Of a DNA stretch of 64,000 bases, positions 22,784 through 35,248 are shown one piece after another; position 1 is the stretch's first letter; each line of letters opens with the position of its first letter. The position numbers and the translations under genes are program-made. The stretch comes from Eonycteris spelaea. Taxonomy: Eukaryota > Chordata > Mammalia > Chiroptera > Pteropodidae. The stretch covers positions 17,213,501 to 17,277,500 of the forward strand of contig PUFA01000003.1 in the NCBI GenBank assembly GCA_003508835.1, written 5' to 3'. The notes under the pieces were generated by a model, which was not told where the DNA came from, did no database searches, and worked only from the letters and a program-made list of their open reading frames with translations.

Positions 22784-23699
22784 ACTCATCCTAAGAGTAA
22801 GGGAGAGAGACGGGGGTCAGGAGCTGACAGGTACCTAGGATGAAGCTGGCTTTTCCTGTACCTTCTTTCCTTCCCTTCCCATCTCCATTGTCTACATCTT
22901 CCTCCTTTAGCATGTTGACACATCCTATATGTATATGATGACCAAACAGGCATACTCTGTGCTGTGGGGCTTATGAGATCTACCGAGTGTCACTAGAGGG
23001 CGCCAGAGCATCTCCGAAAGCTGCACCTGTCTCCTTCGCTTTCCTTTTCCACGGCAGGCCCTTTGCTCAGGCTTGTTCCCCACCTCACTGATTCTCAAGA
23101 GAGCACTAGATCTCATGAGAGGACATAACTACTATGGCAAGCACTTAGTCGTGAGCCCTGAGGAATTTGTCTAATGCCTCTTGGCCCAAGTTTCTCATCT
23201 TAACAAGGAAATGATACATATCAGTATAGTTCTTTTAACGGTTAAGTGAAATAATAGAAGTAAAACTGCTTGATCAGCTGCTAGATACTATTATTCTACC
23301 ATAAGGCAGTGATTCGCATTGCTGTTAAACCAGAAACCTTGCATTACAAATGTAATTTTTTCAATCTTATTATTAACACATCATTACCAAATCTAAGTTC
23401 AGTCTTGGCTGTATCTTACCTATATACTCAGAAACCTTTTCGTCCCCTCTTTAATTTTGGATCTAAAGCTTGCAATTTTGCCTGCAGCACAATTCACGAT
23501 GTAGAGCAGAAGAGATCAGGTTAGCAAAGGGGAGCCGCCCTCCTACCAAGCAGCTCAGCTCCAAGCTCCACACTCACTGGGCTTCTTCCCCCAGGTGTTG
23601 CTAGGGAGTAAAAAAGGTATCATTTAGACGTTGTTCTCTAATTAGTTGTGCTATACTTAGCATAATAATTCATTCTGTGGAGACAAGCACTGTACTAAG

Positions 23700-23870
23700 T
23701 ACTCTGGTAGTGGAAGTGGAGATGAGGTGATGAAGCTGATGGGAGAGGCCAAGGCGGAAGTGACAACGGTGGTGGTGGGAGGGGGGGGGGCGGTGGCGAA
23801 CTTGGTGAAGGTGGTGGTGGTGACTGGGGAGGTGGAAATGGAAGTGGTGCTGAAGGTGGCGGGAGGCTCT
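23700..23870 (+). repeat. Purine-rich GGT/GGA trinucleotide-like tract
   Basis: Tandem-like GGTGGTGGT and GAGGTGGAAATGG words with a run of ten G at about 23778-23790. Low-complexity sequence with possible quadruplex-forming potential on the plus strand. Confidence 0.7.
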
Positions 23871-23989
23871 CTACCTAGCACCAGAGATTCCACCGGGCTG
23901 GAGGATAAACCCCAGGCTCCTGAGCTTGACAAAGTGATTCATGATCCAGCTGTTGCTTACTTCTTCAGGTTCATTTCTTACCTGTCATA

Positions 23990-23991
<2 letters not shown>

Positions 23992-24040
<49 letters not shown>
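23992..24040 (+). repeat. (CA)24 microsatellite
   Basis: An uninterrupted CA dinucleotide run of about 24 units. It is likely polymorphic. Confidence 0.97.
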
Positions 24041-24048
<8 letters not shown>

Positions 24049-24454
24049 TCCACGTTGGAATACTTGCTGAGCCTCAAACCCAACACGCCTTAATTTTATT
24101 CTGTCTTTGTTCATATTATTCTTGGCATCACTTTCTTTCATTTCCATCAGAAACACTCCTATTCCATCTTCAAAACCCAGCTCAAATGTCACTAGCATCT
24201 TTTGTGAGGACTTCTCTGATTCTTAAGGCAAAATTAAGTTTCCTTTCTCAACACTTCCATGGTATTTTGTGCATACCTGAACTCTAAGATTTTTAATCTG
24301 ACTTGTTACAGGTTGATGGGGTCTCCAAGGACCCCTTTAGACTTATCCAAGAACTCTGGCCCAATGCTGCATGCTGAATCATCAGTCACTCCATTATAGT
24401 CTTGAAGGCCTACTACGTGTTTGAGTGGCAGAGGTCAGACAGCCTGAGACAAAT

Positions 24455-24600
24455 CTATTTTTAACATATATCATGGAAGGTGAAAAAAAGCATAAGCAAA
24501 CACTTCATAAATGAATTTCCAATAAATAAGCTACTCATGTGACCACCACCCAGATCAGGAGACAGAATATAACCAGCAGCCAGAAGCTCCACAACAATTA
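24455..24600 (-). mobile_element. L1M 3' fragment, antisense
   Basis: GTGACCACCACCCAGATCAG followed by AGACAGAATATAACCAGCAG is a typical phrase of reverse L1M 3' ends. The same phrase recurs at about 26,540. Confidence 0.55.
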
Positions 24601-24999
24601 TATTTAAAAATGCACTTATAACTATTTAATTATATTTTTTAAATGGGCTATCAAATTTCAAATATGTAAAAGTTACTAGCTTTTCAAAGACATTTTAGAA
24701 GTTACAGAAGCTAAATGCCCCACCCGCCCCCATGCACACACACAAGGAAGTCACTCCAGGTTCTAGAGACACTGTGTTCCTTTTCTGAGCAGAAACCCAA
24801 GCCCTCAGCTAACCCAGACCCCACAGCGGGCACTTGTAAGCCTCGGAGCTGAGCCAGGATCAGGGGAGGCAGGTGCACTATCTAATTGAGTGAGACCACT
24901 AGCAATATTTGGAAAACAAGGTCACAATGACATTCCAGACAGGGATTAATGGAAGTGAGATGAAGAACAACTATTATTTGTTCCTTCTACCTCTGTGCT

Positions 25000-25165
25000 G
25001 GTCCCTTAGCTAAGGACTTCTCATATACCATTCCAATGATACCACTGAGTCACCTCCATTTTAAAGAAGAGGAAGCTGAGAACTTACAGGACTTGTCCCA
25101 AACCTATATGGTATGATGCTCAGAAGCCCTAGAACCAGGATTTTAAGCCATCTGGCTCCCAAGAA
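25000..25165 (-). mobile_element. MIR, antisense
   Basis: CCTCCATTTTAAAGAAGAGG, AAGCTGAGAACTTACAGGAC and AACCAGGATTTTAAGCCATC follow the reverse MIR pattern. Confidence 0.65.
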
Positions 25166-26439
25166 CATCCTTCTAGAAGGAACAGCATAAGCAAAGGCCC
25201 TGGGGCAGGGGTAATGAGAACAGTTTGTCCTGGGCGCTTCTACTCTAGGGGAACTGACACACCTACATAATATCCTATTGAGGACCAATGAAAGTTAAAG
25301 ATGTGGGGTAGCTACCTATTACAGAACGAGGGTTCTAAAACAGATAGAGGAGCTTAAATGGGGGCTTTTCCCACTATCTCCAACTAAATAAATACCTTGC
25401 CCCTCCTGCCCTTCTGTGTTGATACTTTAGAGTTTGTGGTAGAGAACTTGGTGTGTGTGATATGTGTATGTGTGTGATATCTTGACATATATTTTTCTCC
25501 TGCATTTCTGCAAATGCCTTGATGTTTCTTGTGGATGTGTATAGTAGGCCCTACTTCCCTGGTATTTTCCATGAGAGAAATGCACTGGCTCTGTTAACAT
25601 ATTGCCTGAGCCCCCAGCATCACACAGGTGTATGAGACAGCACCCTGATCTTCTGACCCAATGTGCTCATAGGAAAAGCACCAGCCCACAGTTCACCTGA
25701 AGTGACAGAACAAGCCTATGTGTATACATAGATTCCAGTACATTCCTTCTTATCCTGAGAGGCCCCTGTGTGCCAGGCCACACATTGCCTACTAATCCCT
25801 CAGGCTGACCTTCAAAGCCCTTCCATAGGGCCTGCCTACCTGCTAGGTGCCTTGACACCCTCTACTGTCAAAGGCACCACGTGTCCTGGAGGTGGACAGG
25901 TGCCTCACTCTGCCATTCACCAGCCCAGCAGAGTTCACCTCGCCAATGCTCTCTTTCTTCAGCTTTTTTTTTTTTTTTAAAAAAAAGATGATGCCACCCG
26001 AAGGATAAAGGAGCCCTCCACACTATCAAAACATAAGTCTAGAAAGAGAGAAATTGTGGCTCCACGCTATCAAAATATGTCTAGAAGGAGAGAAATCGTG
26101 GCTAGCAGAGCCAAGCAAAGGGTCCTCGTGCAGGGGAGTGATGACCAGACTTCTGACGAATGCCCCTGCTCACTGCTCATCCTCCACCTGTCTTCTAACA
26201 GGGCCCGGTGCTGGTCCTAACTGCTCCCCTACTGCCACAGCAGGCATACTCATTCTCTCATCTTCCCTGTCACTTCTGTGTAAATGGTCCCCAAATTCAG
26301 CATCTCCAGCTCTGGGTCCTTGCCCAGATGGCAGCCCTCATCTCCAACTGCACCCTGGGCATTTCCACCTGCCTGTCCAGGCATCTCACACACAGTGTCG
26401 CAAAATGGCTCTCGATTGCCTTTACTCCATATCGTCATT
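25166..26439 (+). other. Intergenic without recognised genes
   Basis: A TG-rich patch lies at about 25440-25480 and a T-run/A-run junction at 25964-25986. Two near-identical short segments at about 26019-26060 and 26061-26100 (CTATCAAAACATAAGTCTAG and CTATCAAAATATGTCTAGAA, each followed by GAGAGAAAT) form a small tandem duplication. Nothing else is supported. Confidence 0.5.
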
Positions 26440-27105
26440 TCATCATGTTTATTAAAGTGTAACAGACTTACATCAATGTGCACATATCTTAAGTATACAG
26501 CTCGGTGAATTTTCACTAATGAGCATACTCAGGTAACCAGCACCCAAATCAGGACACAGAACGTTATCAGCACCCCAGAAGTGCCCTGCTGCTCCTTTCC
26601 AATGGTGATTAGTATCCTGACTTCTCTCGGTTTAGCCTGTTTTTGAACTTGCATAAACAGAATATACATAAATCAAGTCTGTACTCTCCTGTGCCTGCTT
26701 CTTTCACTCAACATCATGAATTGCATTCATTCCATTGCGTGGAGTTGTAGGTCATTCTCTTACCATGTAAATATACCATTTTGTATGCATTGGACTGTCG
26801 ATGGCCAATGGGGTTTCCCGTTTGGGCTGTTTTGAATAGGCCTGTATTGAGCTTTGCGGTGCATGTCCTTTGGTGCGATCGTATGCTCGCATTTCTTTGT
26901 GTATATTCTTAGGAAAGCATTGCCGGCTGTAGGAAGTGCAGACATCCACTCTAGTAGATACTGCCTGACAGTTTTATAAAGTGGCTGCATCCGTGTCCAT
27001 TTCCACCAGCAGCGTACGTGAGTTCCGGTTGCTCCACCTCCTCACCAACACTTGTCATTTTTGATTCACCTGTCCTTCACCCTGTGCCTATTGGTTTCTC
27101 TGTTT
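26440..27105 (-). mobile_element. L1M 3' fragment, antisense
   Basis: CCAGCACCCAAATCAGGACA, ATTCATTCCATTGCGTGGAG, CATTTCCACCAGCAGCGTAC and CACCTCCTCACCAACACTTG are standard reverse-complement L1 3' phrases. Non-coding. Confidence 0.8.
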
Positions 27106-29220
27106 CCTTCCAAACTATCTCATATTTGCAGCCTTTTCCCCTTGCTATTGCCCTGCTGTCGGCACTCTGAGAGAGCCTCCCGGCTTTGGCCCCAGGCCAC
27201 CCCATGACCCGCTTCCAGATGATCTCCCTAAATGCTGCTGTCATCATCAGGCTGTTCTACCCACAGAACTTCAATCGCTCCTGATCGCCAACTACTTTAG
27301 AGCGATATCTGTTTACATGTCTGATTTTCGACATCTTGCAAACCCAGCCAATGGCCCACAGTCCTCATCTTTCCTTCAGGCCTCAATGCTGCCTTCATAA
27401 TTCCCACATGTCATCTTCCAATTCCTTAATCCCTCTTCCTGCAAGTCTCAGGCATTAGCTTGTTTGGCAGGATAACTGTCTTTTTTGTTAGCAGTGCTAG
27501 AAGAAGCACCCAAGCTGGAGAATGTTAGTGCCGACAGAGCCTTAGAGAGCCTTTCCAAAACCCTCATTTGCAGAGAAGCCCCAGGTTTTAAAGAACTTAA
27601 AAAAAAAAAAATGCTAGTGACTTAGCAAGTGTTTCACGACTTTCCTAAAGGGACAGCAATCACTTCATAGTTGCTGATGGCCTTTATTTGATCTGAAAGC
27701 AGGCAGTGTTTGGGCTTTTAACTGGATGGGGAGAAGAGGAGGTAACAAATAGAAATTTTGAGTTGGCTCTGCTTTAGAAACTGCTTCTCGGTGAGAGAAA
27801 CATCCTCATCAGCTATAGTGTTCAAGCATCTGCCACATTTAAGGAGGTTTTGATTAGTAGAAAGTTTTGAAACCTCCTATCATTACAGAGAAATAGAAAT
27901 AAACGCATGGGAAATAGAAAGCAGGCAAATTTTGCTTACTCCTCTCAAATTTTAGAAAGCGAATAAAACTATGTGTTTAATGTTTGCTTATAGTTTATTG
28001 TAGCTATTATTTGAATGTATGCTTTATATAAGGGGCCCCAATACACTCTAGTTCATATTGTCCATATTTAGAGCTTAGAACCTAATTTTGCTATTTTAAA
28101 TGGCCTTAGAGGTCCACAGTTCCACCTTTTCTTTTATAATGTGGTATTTTTTCTTACTTATACTTCGATGCTCAGTTTTTTTGGTAGGGATTCAATGCCT
28201 GGTTAGTGTACAATATCATGAGGAAACAAAATCAGAAGGCTGGCAATTCAGATGCCTTCTGCAAACACGAAGGAGCATTGCTTTCCTTAGGGACCCAAGC
28301 AGAGGCTGGATTTGTGGGCCATGACTCACAACACGCACCCTCCGGTGCAATCGCAAAGCTGTTCTCAGCCCACAAACATGCCAAGCTTCCCTCAGCCTAC
28401 GCTCATGCTGCTTCCTGAAAGGCTGGTCCCTATTCTCCTGCCTTCACGCAGTGCTGCTTTGATGTTAAGGGCCTTAGCAGGCCCATCTCTCCAGGAGGGC
28501 TCCCTCTGCCTACTCCAGACACCGCCCATATTACCCAAATTCTTTCAGCACTAAATTGTGCAGGCTAGAGAAAGTACAGTTCTACACAGGCTGTTTTGCC
28601 TTTTGGCCAAAGGAATTGTATACCAGAGTGGGGCAGGGAGATCGCTACAGGAGCCCTAGATAAAAAGCCCAAGGAACCCCAGATGGAGGACCAACAGGTG
28701 GGGGTCACCCAGGAAAATGCTTAAGGAAGATCTTCAAGACCCTGGCACAGGGGCTGCTCCTGCAGTGCAGGCGATGTCCATCCTATGGGTGGGCAGGAGG
28801 CGGAGGCCTCTGGCTGAACCACGGGAGTCACTGCCAGTCTCCCTGGGCAGGAAGTGGCTTGTCCCTGTACGTGCGAGCATCGCCCTCCTGTGACCTGTGG
28901 TAATCTGTCGTGGTGACTGAGAACTGAGGGTGCTCACCAAGCCTGTGTGATGCACTTGGCACCAGGCAGAGGGTGGGCCCTGATTCAGTGGCTCGATAGA
29001 GTTTAATGGGATGATGACACTTTGCCTAGAGTGCTGCCATGGACCAGTGTAACCCAGTGTGTGACAACGTGCTCCGTGCTGCCAACTGGAATGCAGCCAT
29101 GACTCCCTTAGACTCACCATGGTGTCTCCAACCAAGAGACTGGAATTGGTAAGCTGTCACGGCCCCAGGGGCTTGAATCCGTCCCCTTACACTAAGTCTC
29201 CAGGGCAGAGATGCTTGAGG
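27106..29220 (+). other. Intergenic without recognised features
   Basis: No gene, RNA or clear repeat recognised. The 133-codon minus frame at 28734-29135 has no supporting domain or splice structure. Confidence 0.5.
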
Positions 29221-29221
29221 G

Positions 29222-29375
29222 TGCTGCTTTCCAAACTTTCATGTGCATACCAACCCCCTGGGGATCTGGTTAAAGTGCAGATTATGATTCCGAAGGTCTG
29301 GGTGAGGCTGAGTCCTCCTTTCTAAACAAGTTCCCAGGAATGGCGATGCCGCTGGTCTGTAGAAGACTTGAGAAC
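29222..29375 (+). mobile_element. MER20-like hAT element
   Basis: CTTTCCAAACTTTCATGTGC, GGGATCTGGTTAAAGTGCAG and AAACAAGTTCCCAGGAATGG fit a diverged MER20/MER5 copy. Confidence 0.6.
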
Positions 29376-29544
29376 ATCAACAAGAGTATGAATTTAAATC
29401 TCCTCTCATTCATAGGTGAGAATGGTCAGATCCACTATCGTTACTTACCCATCAAACATTTACTAAGCCTAAGAACTGGCACAATGATGGTACCACTGGC
29501 AGAAATAAGGAACTCAGAGCTATGAACTGTTTTAGGAGAAAATA

Positions 29545-29755
29545 ATAATAAAGGTAACCTTTGCTTGAATGCCTATCATGTGCCCTGATCTTGTTTACTC
29601 TTTATATTTGGCAAGGTAGGTATTATTAACTTCCATTAATTTCATAATGGAATTAAGGCTTGGAAAGGTGAAGTAATTTTTCCCGGAGTGTTATGGCTGG
29701 CTGGAATTTTAACCTGGCCTGTCAAACTCTAAAGTCCATCTAATCCCACTATGAC
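29545..29755 (-). mobile_element. MIR, antisense
   Basis: TTGAATGCCTATCATGTGCC, AAGGTAGGTATTATTAACTT and CTTGGAAAGGTGAAGTAATT follow the reverse MIR pattern. Confidence 0.6.
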
Positions 29756-29801
29756 ACACTCCCTTATTTCGGAGGGTGAGGAAGTAGGATTAGACTCAGT
29801 G

Positions 29802-29973
29802 CAGTGGCTCTCAACCTTGCCTCTATGTTGGAATCACCAAGAGGACTTTCTCAGACCCCAAACTCTCACACCCAAACTAATGACATCAGCCTTTCTAGAA
29901 AAAGGACCCACTATCAGCACTTTTACAAAGCCCCCAGGAAGTTCCAGTGTGCAGACAATACTGAGGACCACTG
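29802..29973 (+). mobile_element. MER5A-like hAT element with both ends
   Basis: The left end CAGTGGCTCTCAACCTTGCC and right end CTGAGGACCACTG are inverted repeats. GTTGGAATCACCAAGAGGA and CCCCCAGGAAGTTCCAGTGT lie inside. Sense MER5A. Confidence 0.75.
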
Positions 29974-32804
29974 AGTTAATCCAACTCCTTTTCTAATATG
30001 CGAGGAGCTGGTGGGTGAAGTACTGATCTTGTCAGAACTAGTACCTCTCAATTCCCAACACTAGGGAAAGAAGAGGCGAGGGGATGTGAGGAGGGGTGAG
30101 GGCCAGGACACTCTGAGTCTCTCTCTAGCTCTTGGTGGCCAATTGATAGAAAGCAGAGGAATGTGATTATCACTTCTGATAACTACCAAGGGTACTTTAA
30201 ATCAGGCTGAGATGACAAAACCATGCAGCCAGTAGTAATTAAGGCTCTAGTTGGGACAACTGTGAGGGGCCTGAGCCATCTGCCAACTCCAGAGGCCGTC
30301 TCACTTTATTGAACACATCCATCCATCCCTTGCAGCTTCTTGGCCTAATTAATGCCGGCTCTCTCCATGATGTTCCCTGGTGGGTAACGCTGATCTGGGT
30401 GCCTGGCTGGGGGGAGCCTCAGCCCATCACACTCAACCTCTGGTGGCTGACGTCTTTGCCAAGAGCCTACAGCCCTTAGCCGGCCCCCTGGTTCAGAGAC
30501 CCTAATTTGCAATGGTGGTGGCAGGCCAACCCACCTTTCCTTCCCAGCCCAATTATAAAATAAAGCCCGAGTCCCTAAGCTTGGGGCCAATATCACAATC
30601 TCTTTAATGGGGAGGGAACAATCTCGTGAGTTATAAATTACCCTCAAGAGAGGATAGAGAAACAGGGCCACACTAGTCCCCAAACCTCATGTTTTTCCAA
30701 CACGTCAACCCCTTCCTCAACCTAGTGTAAAGAGGTTGAAAAAGTTCTTCTGCTACCCCTTGATTATTGCCCCTTTCTGGGAAAATTTTCTTAATCTTGA
30801 AGAAAAAAAAAAAAAACACCAGCAGAATATGACCCCTTTGTGTAAAAGCATCCTACCACTCCTTTCCTCAAGACATTTTAGTGCCACCTGCAGGAGTTTT
30901 GCAATAAATACCTAAGTGTCTAGGATGTTAATGATGCCCCCTTAGACATAGTGCATTTGTGCAGTGCACAACCTGCACACCCTTACGCTGTGGACATCAG
31001 AGATCTACATGATGGCCTTATACTGGCCTGAATTTAATTTAAAACTGGAGAGAAGGGATGCATGAAGGCATCTGATAAAAGTCATAGGTAGGGGTGGAGG
31101 TTCCTTTACCCTTTCTCCATGTGCAAGAGGAACCACCAGCTATTAAATAGAACTGAATAATTGCAGAACTGCATTTAAGAGCTAAAAATGGAGGTGCCTC
31201 AGTGCCTCCTGGCATCACCCATCCCCATGGTACCCTGGCAAGGACAGGCAATGGAGGTTTGAGAAAGACATTTGTACTGCATGCCTGCTTGCCTCTTGGC
31301 TCCACAGCTAGGGAATGCCTACCACAAAAGGTGCTCCCCACATCCACTGGTGGCATTCTGGGTCATTGGGAGTTTGGGCTCTCATCTGGTACCTTTTTGT
31401 TGGACTATTTACCAAACTAAATGTTGTGCGCTCAGAACATACTGCCAAGGAACATTCTGTGCCAGCTTGCTGTCTTTGCTTCTCTCTTCGTGGGGTTGAG
31501 AAGATAGAAATTGAAGAATGAAAACATTCTTTCTGTAGCACATTCTTTTCCATGTAGAAAAGGCCTGCTCGGTGCAGGATGCGGAAGCACACTCTGCAGC
31601 GGTCCTCTCCTGTAGAATTCCTAACTGTGGGCCCTGCTCTTTACACCTGAGGTGCAAATGATTAGTAAAGTTAAACTGCCTATAGCTAGATTGCTATCGA
31701 GCAGCAATCAAATGAAACAGAGTTGGACTACTGAGTCAAACAATACGTATTCAGAAAGACCTACAAATGTTAGACATTGTAGAAAAATATTAAAACCATG
31801 TCATTATGGGTAGTTTTGTTCTTCTTCCCCATTTCTTCATCTAGTTCTTATCTCCTCTTACGTGTATTTTATGAACTTCCTCAAAAGCTTTTTGAAAGAG
31901 AGAAATATGTTATGAATGAAGAGGAATATTAGATCCTGACCTGTCATCCAGTATCTTCTGGCCAGGTAGGAATGTACAGCATATAATATTTTTTTTAGTA
32001 AAAGATGATACCAGTGCTATTCAGGGCTTGGGGAGGAGGGTGTCACTTGTTCAATGAGGAAAATGGACATAAATTGCTTTAAGTTCCCTGGAGTGCAGCA
32101 TGGGCAAGAGGCAGCTATGGAATCCAAATAGCAGAGGAGTGAAAGCTGGGCATGAATGTTAAGAAGGTGGGGAGGGAGAAGGAAAGGAGAAAGCTTTCCA
32201 GGGGTCAAAAATTTATGAAGAAACGCCAAGAGGAAAAACACTCCGCATGTGTTCTATGGTGACTGAGCCAGACAGAGGGGTAGAGAATAAGCTCAGAGAA
32301 TGAAAAGAACAAAGGAACACACGACGAGCAGAAGTACGGAAAACACTCAGGGGAAGCAAGGAATGGAAAACAACGTCAAGGATTAAACACTCAGCAAGTG
32401 CTGCTTCGTAAATGATACCAGGAGGTGCTGGAGAAAGAAGTAAGAAAAAGTCACTGAATTGTGTAATTACGGCTGTTTAAAAATACACAAGAACCCATGT
32501 ATGCATTCATTATTGGGTATCAGAGTGTCCCTCTGATCTCCATCTGGGACGTTCAAAGCCACAGCAACTCAGCAGCAACTGACCTTGGCAACTTGCATAT
32601 GAGAATGTGGAGAGCTTTGTGAGCCACTTACCTGGCTCAGGGTTCTTGCCGAATATTTGTCTCCATACTCACAGATACACCCCTTCTGATGCTGGAGCCA
32701 GAGAAAAGCTTTTTTCCCTGGTTCAAGCTGGGAGGAGGGACCCCTCTGGGAAGCCTCAAGGACAAACCAACCCTGATTGAGAGAAACAGACCTTGGAATG
32801 GTGG
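29974..32804 (+). other. Intergenic without recognised genes
   Basis: Overlapping short frames on both strands (for example around 31,200-31,650) lack domains or splice signals. No feature is supported apart from an A-run at about 30,801-30,816. Confidence 0.5.
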
Positions 32805-33045
32805 CACCTCTTCGTGTCAGGCACAGAACTTTACAGATATCATCCCAAACTTCATCACGAACTTATAAAGGAAATTACCCCACTTTACAATGAGTAATCT
32901 AAGGTTCAGAGAGGGTGAGTCACATACCTAAAATCAGCTTAGGTAAAGGACATGGCTAGTAAGAGACAATGCTGGGATTCAAAGGCAGGTCTCTCTGACT
33001 CAGAATCCCACATTCTTTGTACTACCTTGTGAATACCATATAGCA
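32805..33045 (-). mobile_element. MIR, antisense
   Basis: ACCCCACTTTACAATGAGTA, TAAGGTTCAGAGAGGGTGAG and CTGGGATTCAAAGGCAGGTC are reverse MIR phrases, among the clearest copies in the window. Confidence 0.75.
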
Positions 33046-33254
33046 GGGCTGTATTTTGTGCAGCACATATGTTGTGATGAGGTATCGCTTTATAGGGACC
33101 AGGGAGTAGCCAAGGAAGAAGGGTGGGGGAAGAGATGGCTCTGCCAAGAAGATGGGAGACTCCATCCACACCCTGAGCCCCAGGCCAGGGCCACTGAGGT
33201 AGAAGGCTACATGGGTAGTGGGGAGGTGGCTTCAGGGAAAGGTCTATGAATACA

Positions 33255-33880
33255 TGTTGATGGTTGGTTTGTGCTAGTTTTGGCCTATCAATAACCAGTG
33301 TTGTGGCTAGCCCCTTCGTGGTTCTTATGACAGTCGTGACACCCTCCATCAATAACCACCAGGAAACTTTGGTAAAGGTTTATTACTCACAAGACCTGGA
33401 AATCATACTGCACACCCAGGGACATAAAACAAGGTCATGGGTAGAGAGAGAAAATATATGTTTGCATGGGCCTGGTATTCTTCTTTTACTGGGAATGAGA
33501 GTGGGGGGGGCTAGGGTTTCCCACGCTTTTTCTTGTTGACCTCAAAAGAAATATACCTGTCAAAAAGGACTCCTGTGGGCCCAAACTTACTATCAGAATC
33601 TAGCAACCATCATTTCCATGGGGCCTCTCACACAGGCTGCATTTCAGGAAAAAGCTCCTAGAATCACATTTGGACAAACGGTCTGAGACCTGTTCCATCC
33701 AGTTAAAGCTGCCAAACTATATCCTAATTTGCAGCTTTACCGACCAATCAGAGTGGATCCATAACAACCAATCCGGACATACAATTCTGACCAATCAGGA
33801 CAGTGCTGTGTGGACCAAACTGCAAAATCGGATTTCTCATTTGCATAGAGTGAATGATCAACCATTTGTGCAATTCTTTC
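33255..33880 (-). mobile_element. Possible solitary LTR of an old endogenous retrovirus
   Basis: The stretch has a TG start and, on the minus strand, an AATAAACCTTT signal at about 33,377-33,387. Three CCAAT-type boxes (GACCAATCAG, AACCAATCCG, GACCAATCAG) are spaced about 30 bases apart at 33,740-33,800, an arrangement usual for LTR U3 regions. No internal viral genes were seen. Borders and family are uncertain. Confidence 0.35.
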
Positions 33881-34984
33881 AGTGTCATTATCATCATTAT
33901 TACTATGAGGAACTGTAGCCATTTGCATAAATAACTCATGGAAACACTCACGTGATTGCTTTCATTCCTATACCAGGCCCTCCTATTGTCCTCTTGCTAT
34001 TCATTTTTCTCTTTCAGGGTAACCCTAGAAGTTTATTTTCTCCTTATTTTACAAGGAGAAAATGTTGTGTGGAAGATATGACTGAACCTCAAAACTGATC
34101 ATAAATCTGGAACTATGGTCTCCTTCTCAGGCCCCAGATACACACACCCTCAGCTGCAGGAGGCACCTGGAGGGAGGGAGTCCCCAAGAGAGCAAGGAAC
34201 TCTACGGTTCCTCAGGTGTCCAGGGGGTGGAGCCAGAGAGTTTCTTCTGCCTTGCTGATCACTGACGAGGGCTATCAGCTCCTCCAGACCAGCCTGAGCC
34301 CCAGAGAAGGGAAAGAGTGATGACATCTGCACAGCTTTCTTTTGGGTGGGGGGCGGGTGGGGGTAATTCTGTGCTTATGAAGTACACCTGAGTTAGAGTT
34401 CTGCCAGAACAGAACATGCCACAAAATTGACAATTAAGAAGAATGAGGAAGAAATAGATTTTTCGTTTGAATTTTAGATTCCTCTGCTATGGAATGTTTG
34501 CCTCCAGGCTTTTAAAAGGCAGCAGAATGTGTCCTGGGGTTCTCACGTAGATAGAGGGACATTCCAGGGAAACATTTATATTTTTATTTTCTCCTCACTA
34601 AGAAAAGGGTAGCTTGGTTTTCAGAAAACAAATTCATCTACCCCTTCTCCTCTTCATCCAGGGGCCACGCCCCTCGGGACTTCCCTGGATTCTTACTCCT
34701 GGGCAGAAGCTGTGTCAAGTCTAAGAGAAAATTCCTCCCAGAACAGTCACCTAGCTCCTGGGTCTGTTGCATAACAAACTGCCTCTTAGTTTTTAAGGTG
34801 ACACTCTGTCGATCCTTTTCAGTTATAAAACTTTTGAAAAATATTTCATAGTGAGGTTAGAAGCTACAGGAAACAGCATGAAGATTTTTTTTAAAAAATG
34901 GATTTGAGTAGGATTATCACTGGGCAAAGACCTCAGAATGCCATGGAAAGGATTGAAAAAGTCTTGGTACCGAATCGAGGAGCG

Positions 34985-35027
34985 AGAGGGAGAGAGCAAG
35001 AGAGAGAGAGAGAGCGAGAGAGAGAAA
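34985..35027 (+). repeat. (GA)n-rich tract
   Basis: GAGAGGGAGAGAGCAAGAGA followed by pure GAGA words with one GCGA interruption. Simple repeat. Confidence 0.8.
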
Positions 35028-35174
35028 TCAATACAGGACAGGGGACCAGTTTCTCAGCAATGTTTTGGCACTGGTGCCTGAAGTGGGAGGAGAGAGCACA
35101 AGGATAGGCAGAGTGGAGTTAAGAGCAAAACTACTAGGTGCCTCCCTCCAGCACTGCCTCCTCCTCCCTTCCAG

Positions 35175-35248
35175 GAATGCTCAGCAGGCTTTATCAGCCA
35201 GTGCCTTCTGCCACCAGGAGGCCAGCTGGAGTGTGAGCACCCTCCCCT
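35175..35248 (+). other. SLC14A1: Candidate non-coding 5' exon of SLC14A1
   Basis: A strong acceptor (CTCCTCCTCCCTTCCAG ending 35174) and a strong donor (GTGAGT at 35249) enclose 74 nt beginning GAATGCTCAGCAGGC. SLC14A1 is known to have untranslated exons well upstream of its start codon, and this lies about 6 kb upstream on the right strand. Splice signals are the only evidence. Confidence 0.25.

Larger units (their letters stand above)
22784..24440 (+). other. Intergenic, with GGT-rich tract, CA repeat and L2 fragment
   Basis: Besides the two simple repeats listed separately, 24100-24260 reads like an L2 3' region (CAAAACCCAGCTCAAATGTC, then GTGAGGACTTCTCTGATTC). The 186-codon frame at 23727-24287 runs across both simple repeats and is treated as chance. 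Confidence 0.55.

Noticed and set aside
23727..24287. 186-codon frame with Val/Gly and Thr/His runs
   Set aside because: It spans the GGT-rich tract and the CA microsatellite, so the open frame is a product of simple repeats.
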